Positions 1 to 10,279 are shown, numbered from the stretch's first letter. The stretch is 64,000 bases of DNA from Lunularia cruciata (GCA_948567375.1 OX419755.1:26541001-26605000); one strand, 5' to 3'. A program made the numbers and translations. Notes: generated from the sequence alone by a model not told the origin.

Positions 1-930
1 CTCCTTCAACCCTTCCCTACTCCTACACAATATTGGAAGCAGGTCAACATAGATCTAGTTTGTGAATTCCCCAAGACCACCACAATATGTGACTCCACTG
101 TAGTCTTTGTAGACCGGCTCAACAAAATGATTCATGTATGGCCTACAAACAAGGATGTGACTACTCCATAATGAGCTCAATTGTACTCAGTAGTAATCTT
201 TTCTCACTATGGCCCATCTTGAGTACTCATCACCGATGGTGGGATTTAATTCACTAGTTTGTTTTGGAGAACATTCTTTTGCATCTTCAAAACTAAACTT
301 CTTATGTTTATGGCATACCATCCACAAACCGATGGCCAAATAGAGAAGGCTAATTGCAATATCAAGGACATGCTCTAGGGCTTCATCTTCAAGGAACAAG
401 AAAGGTGAGACATTTGACTTCCATTGGTGGAATTTGCCTAAAATATTTAGTGAATGCATCTACACATGTCACACCATTCTTCCTCATGTTTAGAGAACAT
501 CCTTTCACACCTTCAAGCTTGGTAAAGATCCATCCAATGGTTAAAAAATTTAACTTTGTAAATACTTTTGTTTTTAGAATCCAACAAGGTGTGGAGAACA
601 ACAAGCATAGGTTGTAGATCACCCAAAATTGACAAAAACAATATGCATATGCATATCACATGCACATGGAGTTTGGGAATCAAGTGTGGTTGTCGATAAC
701 CAACCTCACATTAGTTGGCCCTTGTAAACTTAAAACTTTTTTTATTGGGCCTTTTTCCATCCTCCATTATGTTGATTCAATGGCTTATCACCTTGAGGTA
801 CCACCACACATGAAGATCCATCTAGTGTTCCATGTTTCTTTGCTATACAAATATGCACCGTAACCACCCTAATTTCCTTATGTACAAGAAGTTCAACCTT
901 GTCCAACATGAATTGATAGCATGGTGTAAT
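1..930 (+). pseudogene. Chr-A Ty3/gypsy integrase, core to C-terminal end (broken)
   Basis: Integrase would insert the element cDNA into the host genome. The first 130 bases translate to a gypsy core-domain start (VNIDLVCEFPK, then VFVDRLNKMIHVWP), and around 310-345 the AYHPQTDGQ signature follows. From 660 to 860 an open stretch carries the C-terminal module (VWLSITNLTLVGPCKLK, then FIGPFSILHYV and KIHLVFHVSLLYKY), which in gypsy elements ends just before the chromodomain. Several stops and frame changes separate these blocks, so it is dead. The 5' part of the element lies left of the window. The chromodomain and 3' LTR follow downstream, after a foreign LTR fragment. Confidence 0.85.
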
Positions 931-969
931 AATCCAAGGATAGGAGGCTAGAAAAAAAGCACAGCATGG

Positions 970-1340
970 GGATCCACACTTTTTTGAAGCCTAATTCATC
1001 CGTTTAGATCTCCAAAATTGCCTTCAAAGATTTTAGGCATATTTTGGTTCCTAATCTATTAATAGAAGTCCACTTTTGGTGATATTTATTTCTTATCTAT
1101 TTATTCCATCATGTGTAATATCCTTTTAGATGTAACCAAACCAATTCTCACCTTTAAATCATATGTCTAGCTATTAGTTTTAAGGTTTTCAAGTCTATTT
1201 TGGCTTCTACTCTATTAGTAGAAGTACTCTTTTGGTGATACTTCTATCTGATCTATTTTTTTCATCATGTATAACATCATTCCAGATGTTACCAAACTGA
1301 ATTTCTCATCTTGATTATATGGCTAGCTCTTGATATTACA
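970..1340 (-). mobile_element. Inverted Chr-A LTR fragment (U3 only)
   Basis: This stretch matches the U3 part of the reverse-strand Chr-A LTR at 26232-26960. Both contain two diverged tandem copies of a 160-190 bp unit, marked by ATTAGTAGAAGT..CTTTTGGTGATAC. Its right edge, GATATTACA at 1332-1340, is the complement of the LTR start TGTAATA. The left edge stops near 970 without the rest of the LTR. It sits between the integrase C-terminus and the chromodomain of the element that owns the same LTR type, so it is a secondary insertion or rearrangement. Confidence 0.75.
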
Positions 1341-1341
1341 C

Positions 1342-1536
1342 ATGGAGGAATATGAAGTTGAATGCATTCTCCAAAAATGCATCTGTGGTACCCATCATCT
1401 GCATGTAGAATGTCTCATACATTGGAAAGGGTATCCATTGTATGAGGAAACATAAGAGCTAATAGCTAACTTGACCCATGCACCATATTAATGCAATCTT
1501 TTGAGCAACGACTTTGCAATGAGGACGTTGTGTATT
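1342..1536 (+). pseudogene. Chr-A chromodomain
   Basis: The reading frame starting near 1346 gives YEVECILQKCI, then LHVECLIHWKGYPLYEET, one stop, and NLTHAP. This is the chromodomain of chromoviruses: an aromatic residue with VE at the start, the WKGYP core and the (S/T)WE-type segment, here ending in a stop. Chromodomains bind methylated histone tails and steer integration toward heterochromatin; that role is family knowledge. It is the last coding piece of pol, directly before the polypurine tract and 3' LTR. Confidence 0.85.
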
Positions 1537-1549
1537 AAAAGGAAGGAGG
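1537..1549 (+). other. Polypurine tract of Chr-A
   Basis: A run of 13 purines, AAAAGGAAGGAGG, lies two bases before the TGTAATACC start of the 3' LTR. This is the expected primer for plus-strand DNA synthesis and fixes the LTR boundary and direction. Confidence 0.85.
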
Positions 1550-1551
1550 TT

Positions 1552-2132
1552 TGTAATACCATCAGTTTGACATATTATTTAGAGGTAGAAATTGGATTGG
1601 TAATATCTTGAAGGATGTTATATATGATGACATAAATTTACTTGATAGAGGTGTCACCAAAAGAGTACTTCCACTAATAGAGTAGAGGTTGAAAATACAA
1701 TAAAAACTTAAAAGTCAATTTTGGATGCCTAAATAGATGAATTAGGCATCAAAAGGAAACATTCTTTTTCATTGGTGTAAAAAGGTGTTGCCTTTTCCTC
1801 CCTTTTGTCTCATCAAGAGATTTCCAAACATACTTCACCCATGTTATTTTGAGCTTCCTATATAAATATTCTCCAAAGATTCCCTTTGGTCAAACAAGTT
1901 TGACCAACCAAGTAGGACAAGGATCAACATATCAACAATCCATGCAAGTAATCTACAAGAAGAGCTTGCTGACAAGTCACCAATCCATGTATCTGATCCA
2001 AGGATGGAGCTCCCTTTGAGTGAATCCTCTTTGTTATGTAATAAAGACAACGTGCTCCTTTGGGGCATTGGCATTTTGAGAGATGAAGCCTTGTGTTTCT
2101 CTTAGGTTTTCTCTTTTCCTTGGAACATTACA
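1552..2132 (+). mobile_element. Chr-A 3' LTR (581 bp)
   Basis: It begins TGTAATACC after the polypurine tract and ends ACATTACA at 2132. A second LTR of the family (26232-26960, reverse) matches along most of its length, including TTTGACCAACCA and the block around AATAAAGA..GTGCTC..TTGGGGCAT. An AATAAA lies at 2040-2045. TATATAAA at 1859-1866 could be a TATA box but is not conserved in the other LTR, where TATATAATAAAG overlaps the AATAAA block instead. U3 here has one copy of the 160-190 bp unit, against two in the reverse LTR. Confidence 0.85.
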
Positions 2133-2149
2133 TATTGTAACCTTACTTA

Positions 2150-2900
2150 TGTGGATCTTTTCTTATCTGTCACAATTTCATCTTCCTTAATCTCCACATA
2201 TCTACCACTTTTGACAAATTTCTTATCCACCTCCTAAATTTTTTTAGTGGCCACACTTCTCTCCTATTGGGATGTAAAGTATTTGTCCGAGTAGAAGTGA
2301 TTAGAGATTCTTTTGGTTCTCCTTTCTCAACAAGTTGAGCCATGTAGAAAAGTATTGCAAATGGGAAACAATTTGAATTATGGACGGGGTATGCTAGTAA
2401 AAGAAAAGAAGACTGCTTGCTTACTTCATCACCGCTGCTTGATACACCTCCTCAAAGAAAATTGCTTGATGAATAGTTAAGTTCATGGTTCTCTTTAGGC
2501 AAAAAAAGTCATTACAAAGATGCAATTGCTCTTTAGGTTGGGTCCTTGCAATTGGTGAACCTCCAATCATTACTTATTGAATGCTTTTAGTTGAAAGACT
2601 TCACAATCCTTGGCTTTATCTCATCTCCATATCTCCAAACTTGGTGTTAAAGGTAATGCTCCCAAGTAGAAGAACATCTTTCAATGCTCCTCACTCCATT
2701 CACTCAAGCTACCCCAAAGATGATTGGTTTCTTTGTTTCTAATTCTCATCTCCTCCATTATAGATGGTGAATTAGTTTCTAGTTCCAAAGCAAGAAAGTC
2801 AGGAGTTTGCTACGAAGAAGCTAACTTCTCATATGCATTCCCTACTTTTTTGATCCCAAAGTAGTAGAGAATTATTGATGGAACCTTCCTCATTGCTCTT
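2150..2900 (-). pseudogene. Relic of the D-family ORF, central domain (D6)
   Basis: Translated on the reverse strand with frame changes, this stretch gives NCFPFAILFYMAQLVEKGE, close to the APFAISFYMEVNLLRKED block of the D copy at 32317-35840. Upstream it gives QVWRYGDE, comparable to SKFGNMGAEF there. At DNA level, ATTGCTTGAT(G/T)AAT and the run around GGGCAAAAAA also line up. I see no D-type ends nearby, so it is a fragment older than the other copies. Function unknown. Confidence 0.5.
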
Positions 2901-2939
2901 TGTGCTCTTACCATATTATTATTGAGGGATTATTGATCA

Positions 2940-4080
2940 AACAAAATACCTAACTCCAAGGAATCTTAACTCACTTCTTTCTCTTTGGATTACTCTCAAG
3001 GAAAAGAAGTTAGAAAATGAAACTACTTGCACAACACTCAATTTTATAGTCAAGCTTTTTTGGCCAATGATCTTTGGTAAGTGGCAAGCACTATCCTCAC
3101 ATAAGAACTCTTTGGTAGGTGCCAATGGTCTGTTGCTTAAGTGGCAGCATCATTCAGATTGTGGTATGGTCTTTGCCTTTGAAAATTTGTGGGCAAAGAA
3201 TCCTTGTACACTTCTCTTGGGTTTAGGACATTCTTCATACTTGGCTTCTTCACACATCCTTCACCCTATGAAAATATTACTAACTTACTTCTTTGTACTC
3301 TGACATATATAGAGATGGGTTTGAGGAATGCACAAAAGAAATGCTTCTTCTTCCAAGAAAAAAAAATCCCTCTTATCTTTACAAAAAGAAAAAAATTAAA
3401 AAATTGCAGATTTTGCAAAAATGTAGGTACCATATCACTCATTATATATTTGAATGAAAATTGTTTCCAATGCCAAGGTAGTGAAATTTTCTGTGATCAT
3501 AAACCACTTAAACATCGGTCAAGCCTATTGTCATACATATAATTTTGCAAAATTTGCAAAATTGATTGTTTACTACTTCTTGTAAAGATGAGCGGTGTTA
3601 TTTCCTTATTTGTAGGGAGAAAACTTTGTATTTGGGCATTATTGGATCCATCTCCTTACACATGAAGGAACAAAGAAGTATGCAAGGAAGAATGGGTCTA
3701 AAGAAGGAGATGTATAGAATAGTCAAGTATGAAGAATGGCTCAAGCCAAATAGGAGGGTATGCAGATTCTTGGCCCAAAGATTTTCATAACCAAAGACCG
3801 TACTACAACTTGGAATGGTAGCACTACCTAAGTAAAGAATTTCCACCAAGGATTGTTGGTGCCCACCAAAGAGCTCTCACATGAAGATAGTGATAGCTTA
3901 CCCATTGACAACTATTGTCAAAGAGCATTGACTATAAAATTAAGTGTTGTGCAAGTAATTCTACCTTTTGTGAGAAATTTTATATGTGTAATTGCATCTT
4001 TTGCAAGAAATTCTTTGAGAGCAACCAAAAGAGTGAAGAGTAAATTAGATTCTTTGGAGTTAGGTAGTACTTTTAGTTAG
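2940..4080. repeat. Long imperfect inverted repeat (two arms of about 400 bp)
   Basis: The left arm (about 2943-3330) and right arm (about 3640-4075) are diverged reverse complements. Matching landmarks are TACCTAACTCCAA at 2947 against the complement near 4060, ACTTGCACAACACT..TTTTATAGTCAA near 3020 against the complement near 3940, and GAGCCATTCTTCATACTTG (complement of 3735-3755) against GACATTCTTCATACTTGGC near 3225. The spacer, about 300 bp, has no recognisable gene. No coding function is evident. It may be two opposed copies of one repeat. Confidence 0.7.
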
Positions 4081-4358
4081 TAATTCCTTGAGAGCAAAGT
4101 ATTAAGAGGACAACAAGCAATGATGAAGACTCCACTAGTAATCCTCCACTACCCAATGGTGGATAATTGAGGAATGTATGTAAGAAGTGAATTCTTCAAA
4201 AAAGCACTTGACCTTTGTGCTTTGGAATTGAGACCTTGGCTCACTATCCATGGTGCATGAAATGAGGAGAAAAAACCAAGAATTTGGTAATCTTTGGGGT
4301 AACCCAAGGGATGGAATAAGGAGCATTTGAGGATGGTCCTCAAGTTGGATGCAAGTAG

Positions 4359-4864
4359 TGTAAAAGATAGAAGAGAGAAATAAGAGAATGGAATATTAGA
4401 GTGAAAGATCACATTGAGACTCTTGAATGAGGAGAACTCCAAATGCCTAGCATGAGCTTTGGCTTTGGTATTTAAAGGGAACATACAAGGCTCTTGAGAA
4501 GCTTATCTTGAAGTTTCCTCAAAGCCACTTTCTTAGAGTGCAAGCTAAGTTAACCAAGAAGTTTCTTGACAAGCTTCCTATTAGAAGTCGTCTCTTTGGC
4601 ATGCAAACTAAGCTTGTCATAAAACTTCATAATAAGTTTCTTTCAAGAAGCCACCTACTTGGCATGCAAGCTAAGATAGTTGAGAAGCTCCCAAGAAACT
4701 TCACCCTAGAATTTACCACTTGGCATAAAAATTACCCAATACTTGAAAGGTACCCAAAAGCTTCCTAGATGCTTCTAGAATATTCTTATAAATCTTGGCT
4801 AATTTGGCCTATTTGTTATTTTTTTAGTCTCCACTAACTTGTTTGTAAACTCCATATTGTTACA
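4359..4864 (-). mobile_element. Chr-H 3' LTR (506 bp)
   Basis: On the reverse strand it starts TGTAACAATATGG (4864) and ends CTTTTACA (4359), with U3 rich in AGAAGCTT-type short repeats. Related LTRs lie at 30073-30981 (reverse) and 30408-30819 (forward), and fragments lie at 29043-29135 and 31866-32161. It follows the reverse-strand chromodomain at 4872-4971 by a few bases, so it is the 3' LTR of that element. The left flank shows no clear target duplication; the 5' half of the element is not next to it. Confidence 0.8.
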
Positions 4865-4871
4865 TATTCTA

Positions 4872-4971
4872 CCATTGCTAGTTGATGACGTCCCTATCAC
4901 CATGGAAGCTTCAAACTCCTAGATGGTTGTTTGTGCATTGTGAAGATGAGAAAGAGACTCCCAAGTGGAAT
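4872..4971 (-). pseudogene. Chr-H chromodomain, C-terminal half
   Basis: Reverse-strand translation from 4971 gives NSTWESLSHLHNAQTTI, a stop, then EFEAS. This is the TWE..L.HL.NA..I..FE end of a gypsy chromodomain. The first half (EYKALWKEYLLHD) is at 6877-6950, on the other side of D1. The two halves join in frame once the D1 insert and its target duplication are removed. Confidence 0.75.
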
Positions 4972-5767
4972 TGTGGTACCCACATTTTTCATTTTGGATG
5001 AGTTTTGAAGAAAAAGTGCCTTGCTGAAACCAAATTGAAACCAAATAGAGAAGAAATGAGTGCAAACTTGTGTTTTGATCAAACCCGAGTGAGTCTACTT
5101 TGTGTAAGAGAAAGACTAACTCGAAATGGATCAAACCCAAAGAAGTTTGCTTTGTGTCAGAGGAGGGAAAAACTCGGAGCAGACGTTGAAGGAGTGCAAA
5201 CTCGAAGAAGAAATAGAAGTTGTAGGTTAGGATTCTTGCGATGGTCATATCTCAATTCACACAAGTCCAAATAAAACATGCTATATCTCGTTAGAAGCGT
5301 CTTGTTTAGGGCTTTCCGTTGCCACCAAAATTGCAAGGTTTGGAGATCTGTAGAAGAAGTTACAAGCATTTGAAGTTTCTAGAGTAAATGTACTTTGGGT
5401 TACTGTCTTCGGGTCAATGTGCCTTCGGACTTCGGACTTCGGGTTTACATGACTTTGGGTCTAAAGAATTTGCCTCAAGACTAAGATGACCGACTCAATC
5501 TGAGGAAGTCGGACCTCAGAGTGCAGTGAAGGTGACTTTGGGAATCTTGCGGGAAGCATTAGAGGAAGTTAGAGTAGGGAAGGAAGATAGTTAGGATACC
5601 CATGATTTCAATTTCAGTTCTGATTGAAGATGGAACATGAATTGAAGGAGAAGTAACAATAGTGAATAAACCCAAAGTGCAGGATAAGACTATAAGTGTC
5701 TTTGGGTGAGTTACATGAGTGATTAGGGGAAAGTGGGTTACAAATTGAAGGTGTAGATAGTGTATTC

Positions 5768-6082
5768 ATGCTTTCAATTACAATTGTTGATGATGACACT
5801 TTAGAATTAGCAAAAGAATTGATAGTAGTTAAACCCAAAGTAAGAGAGATAGGAGTGCAGGTGTCTTTGGATTTCACATTTGACACTTTAGAGAAGAGTG
5901 GGTCGGGAGATAGAGATTTAGAAGGCTTAATTATGATAGGAATTTCATATCAGGAAAGAGAATTGTTAGATCTGGTAGAGGATGTAGGAGTTGTGAAACC
6001 CAAGGACAGAGCACTAGGAAGTAAATTTACTTTAGGTTCAGGTTTGAAAGCCAATGACAAAGTAGACATCGGATCGGATTAG
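5768..6082 (+). pseudogene. D1 ORF, C-terminal remnant
   Basis: A 104-codon open frame ends in GLKANDKVDIGSD and a stop. The same C-terminus occurs in D2 (GLKADDKVDIGSD) and D4. It has acidic LE/LV stretches and a repeated VVKPK motif, also seen as DVKPE in D2. The central domain and most of the coiled coil found in D2 and D4 are absent, which is why this class is about 1.9 kb shorter. Function unknown. Confidence 0.6.
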
Positions 6083-6198
6083 TAATAGTTTTGAGATTTG
6101 AAGGGGCAGATATGAAGAGGTGCATTGTCATTTTGGATCTGCAGGTTAGAAGAGTTGTTGTAGAATGGTACAGTTGTTAGAACTATCGATTGCTTCAC

Positions 6199-6206
6199 TA
6201 TTTAAG
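6199..6206 (+). promoter_or_regulatory. Conserved TATA-like box of D1
   Basis: TATTTAAG inside GCTTCACTATTTAAGAGTG. The same box is in D2 (13753), D3 (complement 16238-16245), D4 (22728) and, within GCTATTTAAGGC, D5 (complement near 32952-32959). It lies about 680 bp before the 3' end, as expected if what follows is R-U5 of an LTR. Confidence 0.6.
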
Positions 6207-6876
6207 AGTGACATTTGCAGTATCATGTTGTTCAGTGCTCATAATTTTTGAGAATAGATAAAGCAAAGTGTTGTGAAGCAGTGCTCGTCGCTTGAGCTTG
6301 AATCTGAGTATCAACTTTGCAATTGTGTTTGTGAGTGTGTGAAGAAATTCAAAGTGCAAGTTAGTGTGTTTGTTGGATGTTGGATTCCGCAACCTTGATC
6401 TTCATTCTGTGTGTTTGATCTTGAGTGAAGTGCAATCAAAGCAATGCCTTGACAGATCTGAGAAGAATTGTAGTGTTGGTAGTATTCTACATTTGTGAGT
6501 GCAGTGCGAAGTTGATGTGAAGCAATTTCGATGAAGGAAGCTGTGCCTTTTGTGGAGAGGTGGAACACAATTCTAAGGTGAAGTCGTTTTGCAGTGAAGT
6601 GCCATTTTTGGAAGAGCTTGAATCATCACAATCAAGATTGTTTGGAAAGATTTGATAGAGTTGTGATTAAGGAGTGTTAATTTGTGACAAGATTGCAAGT
6701 CAATGCTTGTTACTCTCTTCTGGGTGTGGTTTCTACCTGAGAGATTAAAGACGCAACCAAGAAGAACTGCAAGTGTTACTTTGACTTTGTCTTTGACCAA
6801 TTCTGACTCGTATCTCTATGGGAATGAACTTTACTTACCCGATTACCGCAAAAGTGATATTTGCCGGGTTGTCACA

Positions 6877-7909
6877 AAAATCATGAAGGAGATACTCTTT
6901 CCAAAGGGCTTTGTACTCAATATGTTCTTGGTGGCCATGTTAAATGTGGTGACATGCAAGGATACAATTAAATTTATACTCCTCATGATCATTTATAAGA
7001 TGGGAAGAAGAGGAGATTGGACACAAGTGGAAAAGGAAGATGGATTAGAAACAAAGAGTTTCAACTTGGGAATATGAAAGACAAGGTGGATTTGCATATG
7101 ACAATGTAAGGCAAGGCAAGGAAATAAGCAACAAGAGGAATGATTTGAGTGACATCAAATAGAACTATCCAATTAGGAGAAATTTTATGAACTTGGATAC
7201 CAAGTGAGAAGGGTAGTTTACTAGAAGAAAGCATAGCTTTATTACCAAGTTGAAAGGTGAGATCACAATGATGTTGATCAATGTACTACTTTTGATGATT
7301 TTGAGCAATGAAGAGATGAAATTTAGCTTGTTGTAGATAGTGGGATATTGTGGTCAAGAAGGTAGAAGTATGAGGAACATGCAATGGAGGAGGAGCAAGA
7401 AGGGAATTTGGAACAAGTGGATCTTGGCCAAAATTAATGAAGAAAGGAAAGATCTAGTGCTTGCGTGTTTGGAGTTAATATAAGTAATCTTCATAGCCAA
7501 TAAGGCATTCATCCTAGTTGGTATGGTGAACATTGACAAAGGTATAAGTATATCCTCCAAGGTGCAATTTAAACATTTGGTTTGTTTATCAATTTGAGGA
7601 TGATAGGCCATGGACAAAACAAGCTTAGTGCCAAGTAGCTTGAAGAATGTTTGCCAAATTTTACTTGTGAATCAAGGATAATAATTAGATATGAGTACAC
7701 AAAGCATCCTATGATGCTTGAAAATATTATCAAAGTATATTTGGTTCAATGTTGGGGCATCCACTATTTCAAAGGTTAGTGCCAAATGGATTTGCTTACA
7801 AAGCTTATCAACAAAAACCATGATTGTTGTACAACCTTGATTTGTCTTTGGCAAGGACATGATGAGATCTAAGCTCACATGTTTCCATCAAGCAGATGGG
7901 AAGAGAAGT
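6877..7909 (-). pseudogene. Chr-H integrase and first half of chromodomain
   Basis: Reverse-strand translation gives the integrase core, MSLDLIMSLPKTNQG, VFVDKLCKQIHLA and FDNIFKHHRM from 7878 down, then SMAYHPQIDKQTK near 7610. Next come the C-terminal module (LTFQLGNKAMLSS, LALPY) and the chromodomain start EYKALWKEYLLHD. Stops and frame changes make it inactive. The right edge at 7909/7910 abuts the 3' terminus of MP copy 1, within the LFPSA..WKHVSLDL lead-in to the core, so MP probably inserted here. D1 interrupts the left end. Confidence 0.8.
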
Positions 7910-8564
7910 TGTTGTGCTTATATACATTGCTACACAACATACATCATTGTCAACATCACACACTATAGAAGAACAACTCACACATAAGTCATACATAAAC
8001 TCTAAAGTGCCATAATCAGATCATTTACAACTCAAATCAATCAAACTCAAATCAATACTTGATCTGATCCTTAATAACTTGCCAACAACATGGCACTTAT
8101 TATAGTCAAGCCACACTCACTCTAGCTAAGAGGCTCCTGGTGATGCTCACCGGATTTCTGTACACTCTAGCCAGGAACTCAAAGGCTCAACATCAGAGAA
8201 GTGAGCTCTCTGGAGCTACACTTCTAGGGTATACCCCTGATTTTGACCTAGGTCTCATCCCAATGGTCCCACTGATAGTACATTTGATGGTGCGGATGGT
8301 GCAAGTGACGGTGGGCCCCGCCATGAAGTCAGTACCCTAAACTTGAAATCTGACCGTTGGAAAGTAGTTTATGAGTGATTGCCAAAATGTCTCTAACTAC
8401 TATCACTAGAACTCCAATGTCCTAGCAATCTAGATGAGACACTACAAATGGTGTGACAATTGTTGTGCATATATACATCACTACACAACATACATTGCTA
8501 TCAACATCATATACTATAGAAGCACAACTCACACATAAGTCATACATAAACTCTAAGTGCCACA
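7910..8564 (-). repeat. MP copy 1 terminal block B1-A2-B2
   Basis: Read on the reverse strand, B1 (8564-8461) starts TGTGGCACTTAGAG and ends GCACAACA. A2 (8460-8015) starts ATTGTCACACCATTTGTAG. B2 (8014-7910) repeats B1, starting ATGGCACTTTAGAG and ending GCACAACA. The roughly 105-bp B blocks differ at only a handful of sites. A purine-rich tract directly precedes B1, and pol ends at 8734. See the finding on split repeats for how this compares with the 5' end of MP. Confidence 0.8.
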
Positions 8565-8733
8565 ATTGCCCCCCTAGCTGGCGGTTAGGTCCCTCTAACT
8601 CCAGATAGCCATCTACTCCAAGTATATGGTATACCCTATGATGGGCAAAGATCAAGAGGCTGGGTGCTATGGAGCCCCATCATTAATTGCATGTCTACAA
8701 TCTATAACATATAAAGAATGAACTAGCTATAGG

Positions 8734-10045
8734 TCAAGTACATCTAGGACATAACCATTGTCCCTAAGGAACCACCGTGAGGGGAGGAATCATACATGCC
8801 ATATCCCATCCTCTCAAATAGCTATCACACACTAACATAGTAGCAAATCCACAAAAAGAACCACATAACATACACCTCAAGCTTGCACAAACAAGTGCCA
8901 AGCTTGGGTCCATAGTATGATCAATGTTTGGGAGGTGGCATGGCGCACAATTGCACATATGATCCTTCTAAAACACACCATCATATCCTTCTAACACAAG
9001 GACTCCAGATGGCAAAACCTCACGCACTCTCAAGATAGTACGGCCTATCAAAACATCAAGTGTCATTGGTGTTGTCTATTGTAGATATACATAGTCTCCT
9101 AGATGAAATTGATAGATCAAGGGTCTATAACCTCCTCCTTAAATGGTAGCATAGCGTAAAGTATCTCTATGTTGAGAAATCACCAAGTTTTCAAAGGCCA
9201 TCAACATCACTCTGCAAAAGATCTTTACCCACTAAGAACATGCGCTCATCCATACATCTGGGTCATCCAAGTCCAAGACTACAATAACATCTTGACAAAT
9301 GGCTGCATGTAAATCTGGATCTCATCCATAGAGTAGAAAGTACAGAGAGAAGGATGCTAAGGAGGCTTGCCGGCTTAACCAATAGCCCATGGCCAACCAA
9401 GGTAATTGGAGATCCCAATCTCCCAAGTGGCCTCTCTACAAACCATACTTTTGCTATCTTCCCTTCCTTGTCTGAAGTACTCTCTCTACTAAGCCATCTA
9501 CCTCAGGATGATCTCGAGATGGTGATCAATCAAAGCCTTGTCACACAAGACCTGAAACTCCTCCAAGAATTGTATACCCTAATCAATCAAAACCTTAGTT
9601 GGTGCACCAAAATGACTAAGAACTTGATCCAAGAATGAGTAAGTTATCCCTTCACTAGACTTGTCAGGAAGTGCCACCAACTCAATCCACTTGGAGAAGT
9701 GCTCCACAATCACCAAGATATACCAATGATGTCTCACAGTCAACTAATAAAGGTCCAGCAAAGTCCAAACTCCAACGGTAACCCAATCCCATGATAGGTA
9801 ATGGGTGTAACTGTGATGTAGGAGCATTGAATGATGCTCTAACTTGGTCACAATCCACACATCTAGCAACAAATTGTTGTACCTTGGTCTGCATACCGTG
9901 CCACCAATAATGACTCTAGAGTAAGTTGTATGTATGCTTTACTCCAAAATGTCCTAGCTCCTCATGAGCATGATAGACAAATTGTGGTCTCTTAGATGGA
10001 AGTGGTACTACTTGCACTCTACCATCCTCCCAGTGAAGGCCAACC
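8734..10045 (-). pseudogene. MP copy 1 integrase with C-terminal PHD finger
   Basis: From right to left: HAHEELGHFGVKHTYNLL and YWWHGM, then CVDCDQVRA (the HHCC zinc domain), GLGYRWSLDFAGPL (start of the catalytic core with the first Asp), and a decayed middle. The C-terminal module is GDYVYLQ, then LPSGVLVLEGYDGV, then CAPCHLPNID. A PHD finger (8874-8734) ends in CPRCT and a stop. In this copy the fourth Cys is Tyr, the His is Asp, and a TAG replaces the Gln before GQW. It is inactive. Confidence 0.8.
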
Positions 10046-10057
10046 TTTTGTTCTTAA

Positions 10058-10279
10058 GAGAGGGAAAACCCATTTTTTAGGCATAATTCATCAATTTAGG
10101 CCTCCAAAATTGGCTTTGAAGTTTTCAAGATGTTTTTGACTCTTGCCCTATTAGTAGAAATACTGTTTTGGTGACACCTTTATCTGATTTACTTAGTCCA
10201 TCATATATAATATCTTTCCAAATATTACCAAGCCAATTTTCACCTCTAGATAATATCTCTAGCTATTATTGGTATTACA
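10058..10279 (-). mobile_element. Chr-A LTR fragment (U3, single unit)
   Basis: Matches one copy of the U3 unit of the Chr-A LTRs (AATTCATC..TTAGGCCTCCAAAATTG, then ATTAGTAGAAATAC..TTTTGGTGACAC) and ends at GGTATTACA, the complement of the LTR start. The rest of the LTR is missing on the left, where it meets the cut MP copy 1. The next 240 bases up to 10518 share a weak match (AGGTCA.ACTC.AATA.AATATAAT) with 42620-42660 and have no readable gene. Confidence 0.65.

Larger units (their letters stand above)
4972..6876 (+). mobile_element. D1: short-class D element (1905 bp)
   Basis: Begins TGTGGTACCCACATTTTTC and ends TTGCCGGGTTGTCACA, the same ends as D2-D4. Flanks are GGAAT (4967-4971) and AAAAT (6877-6881). 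The interrupted chromodomain requires GATTCC here on the reverse strand, so these fit one 5-bp duplication whose right copy changed by two transitions. No internal long direct repeat, integrase or RT is present. It has a TATTTAAG box at 6199-6206 and only the last part of the D ORF. It resembles D3 in length and content. Most likely a solo LTR-like unit. Confidence 0.8.
7910..10045 (-). mobile_element. MP copy 1 (3' portion: integrase, PHD, terminal repeats)
   Basis: Reverse-strand MP element, cut on its 5' side near 10045 by a Chr-A LTR fragment. It holds the end of pol (integrase zinc finger to PHD finger), a polypurine-like AGCTAGGGGGGCAAT, then terminal blocks B1, A2 and B2. The B2 end lies inside a Chr-H integrase, which marks the insertion point. 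Earlier pol domains, including the methyltransferase, are missing from this copy. Confidence 0.8.

Noticed and set aside
3189-3542. 117-codon forward ORF inside the inverted repeat
   Set aside because: It runs from one arm into the spacer and through poly-A/poly-Lys stretches. It has no resemblance to any family and is not kept in the other arm.
7910-8564. B-A-B block as an independent miniature element (TRIM) inserted downstream of pol
   Set aside because: All three MP 3' ends carry it at the same position right after the purine-rich tract, and block A is also the MP 5' end. It belongs to MP, not to a separate insertion.
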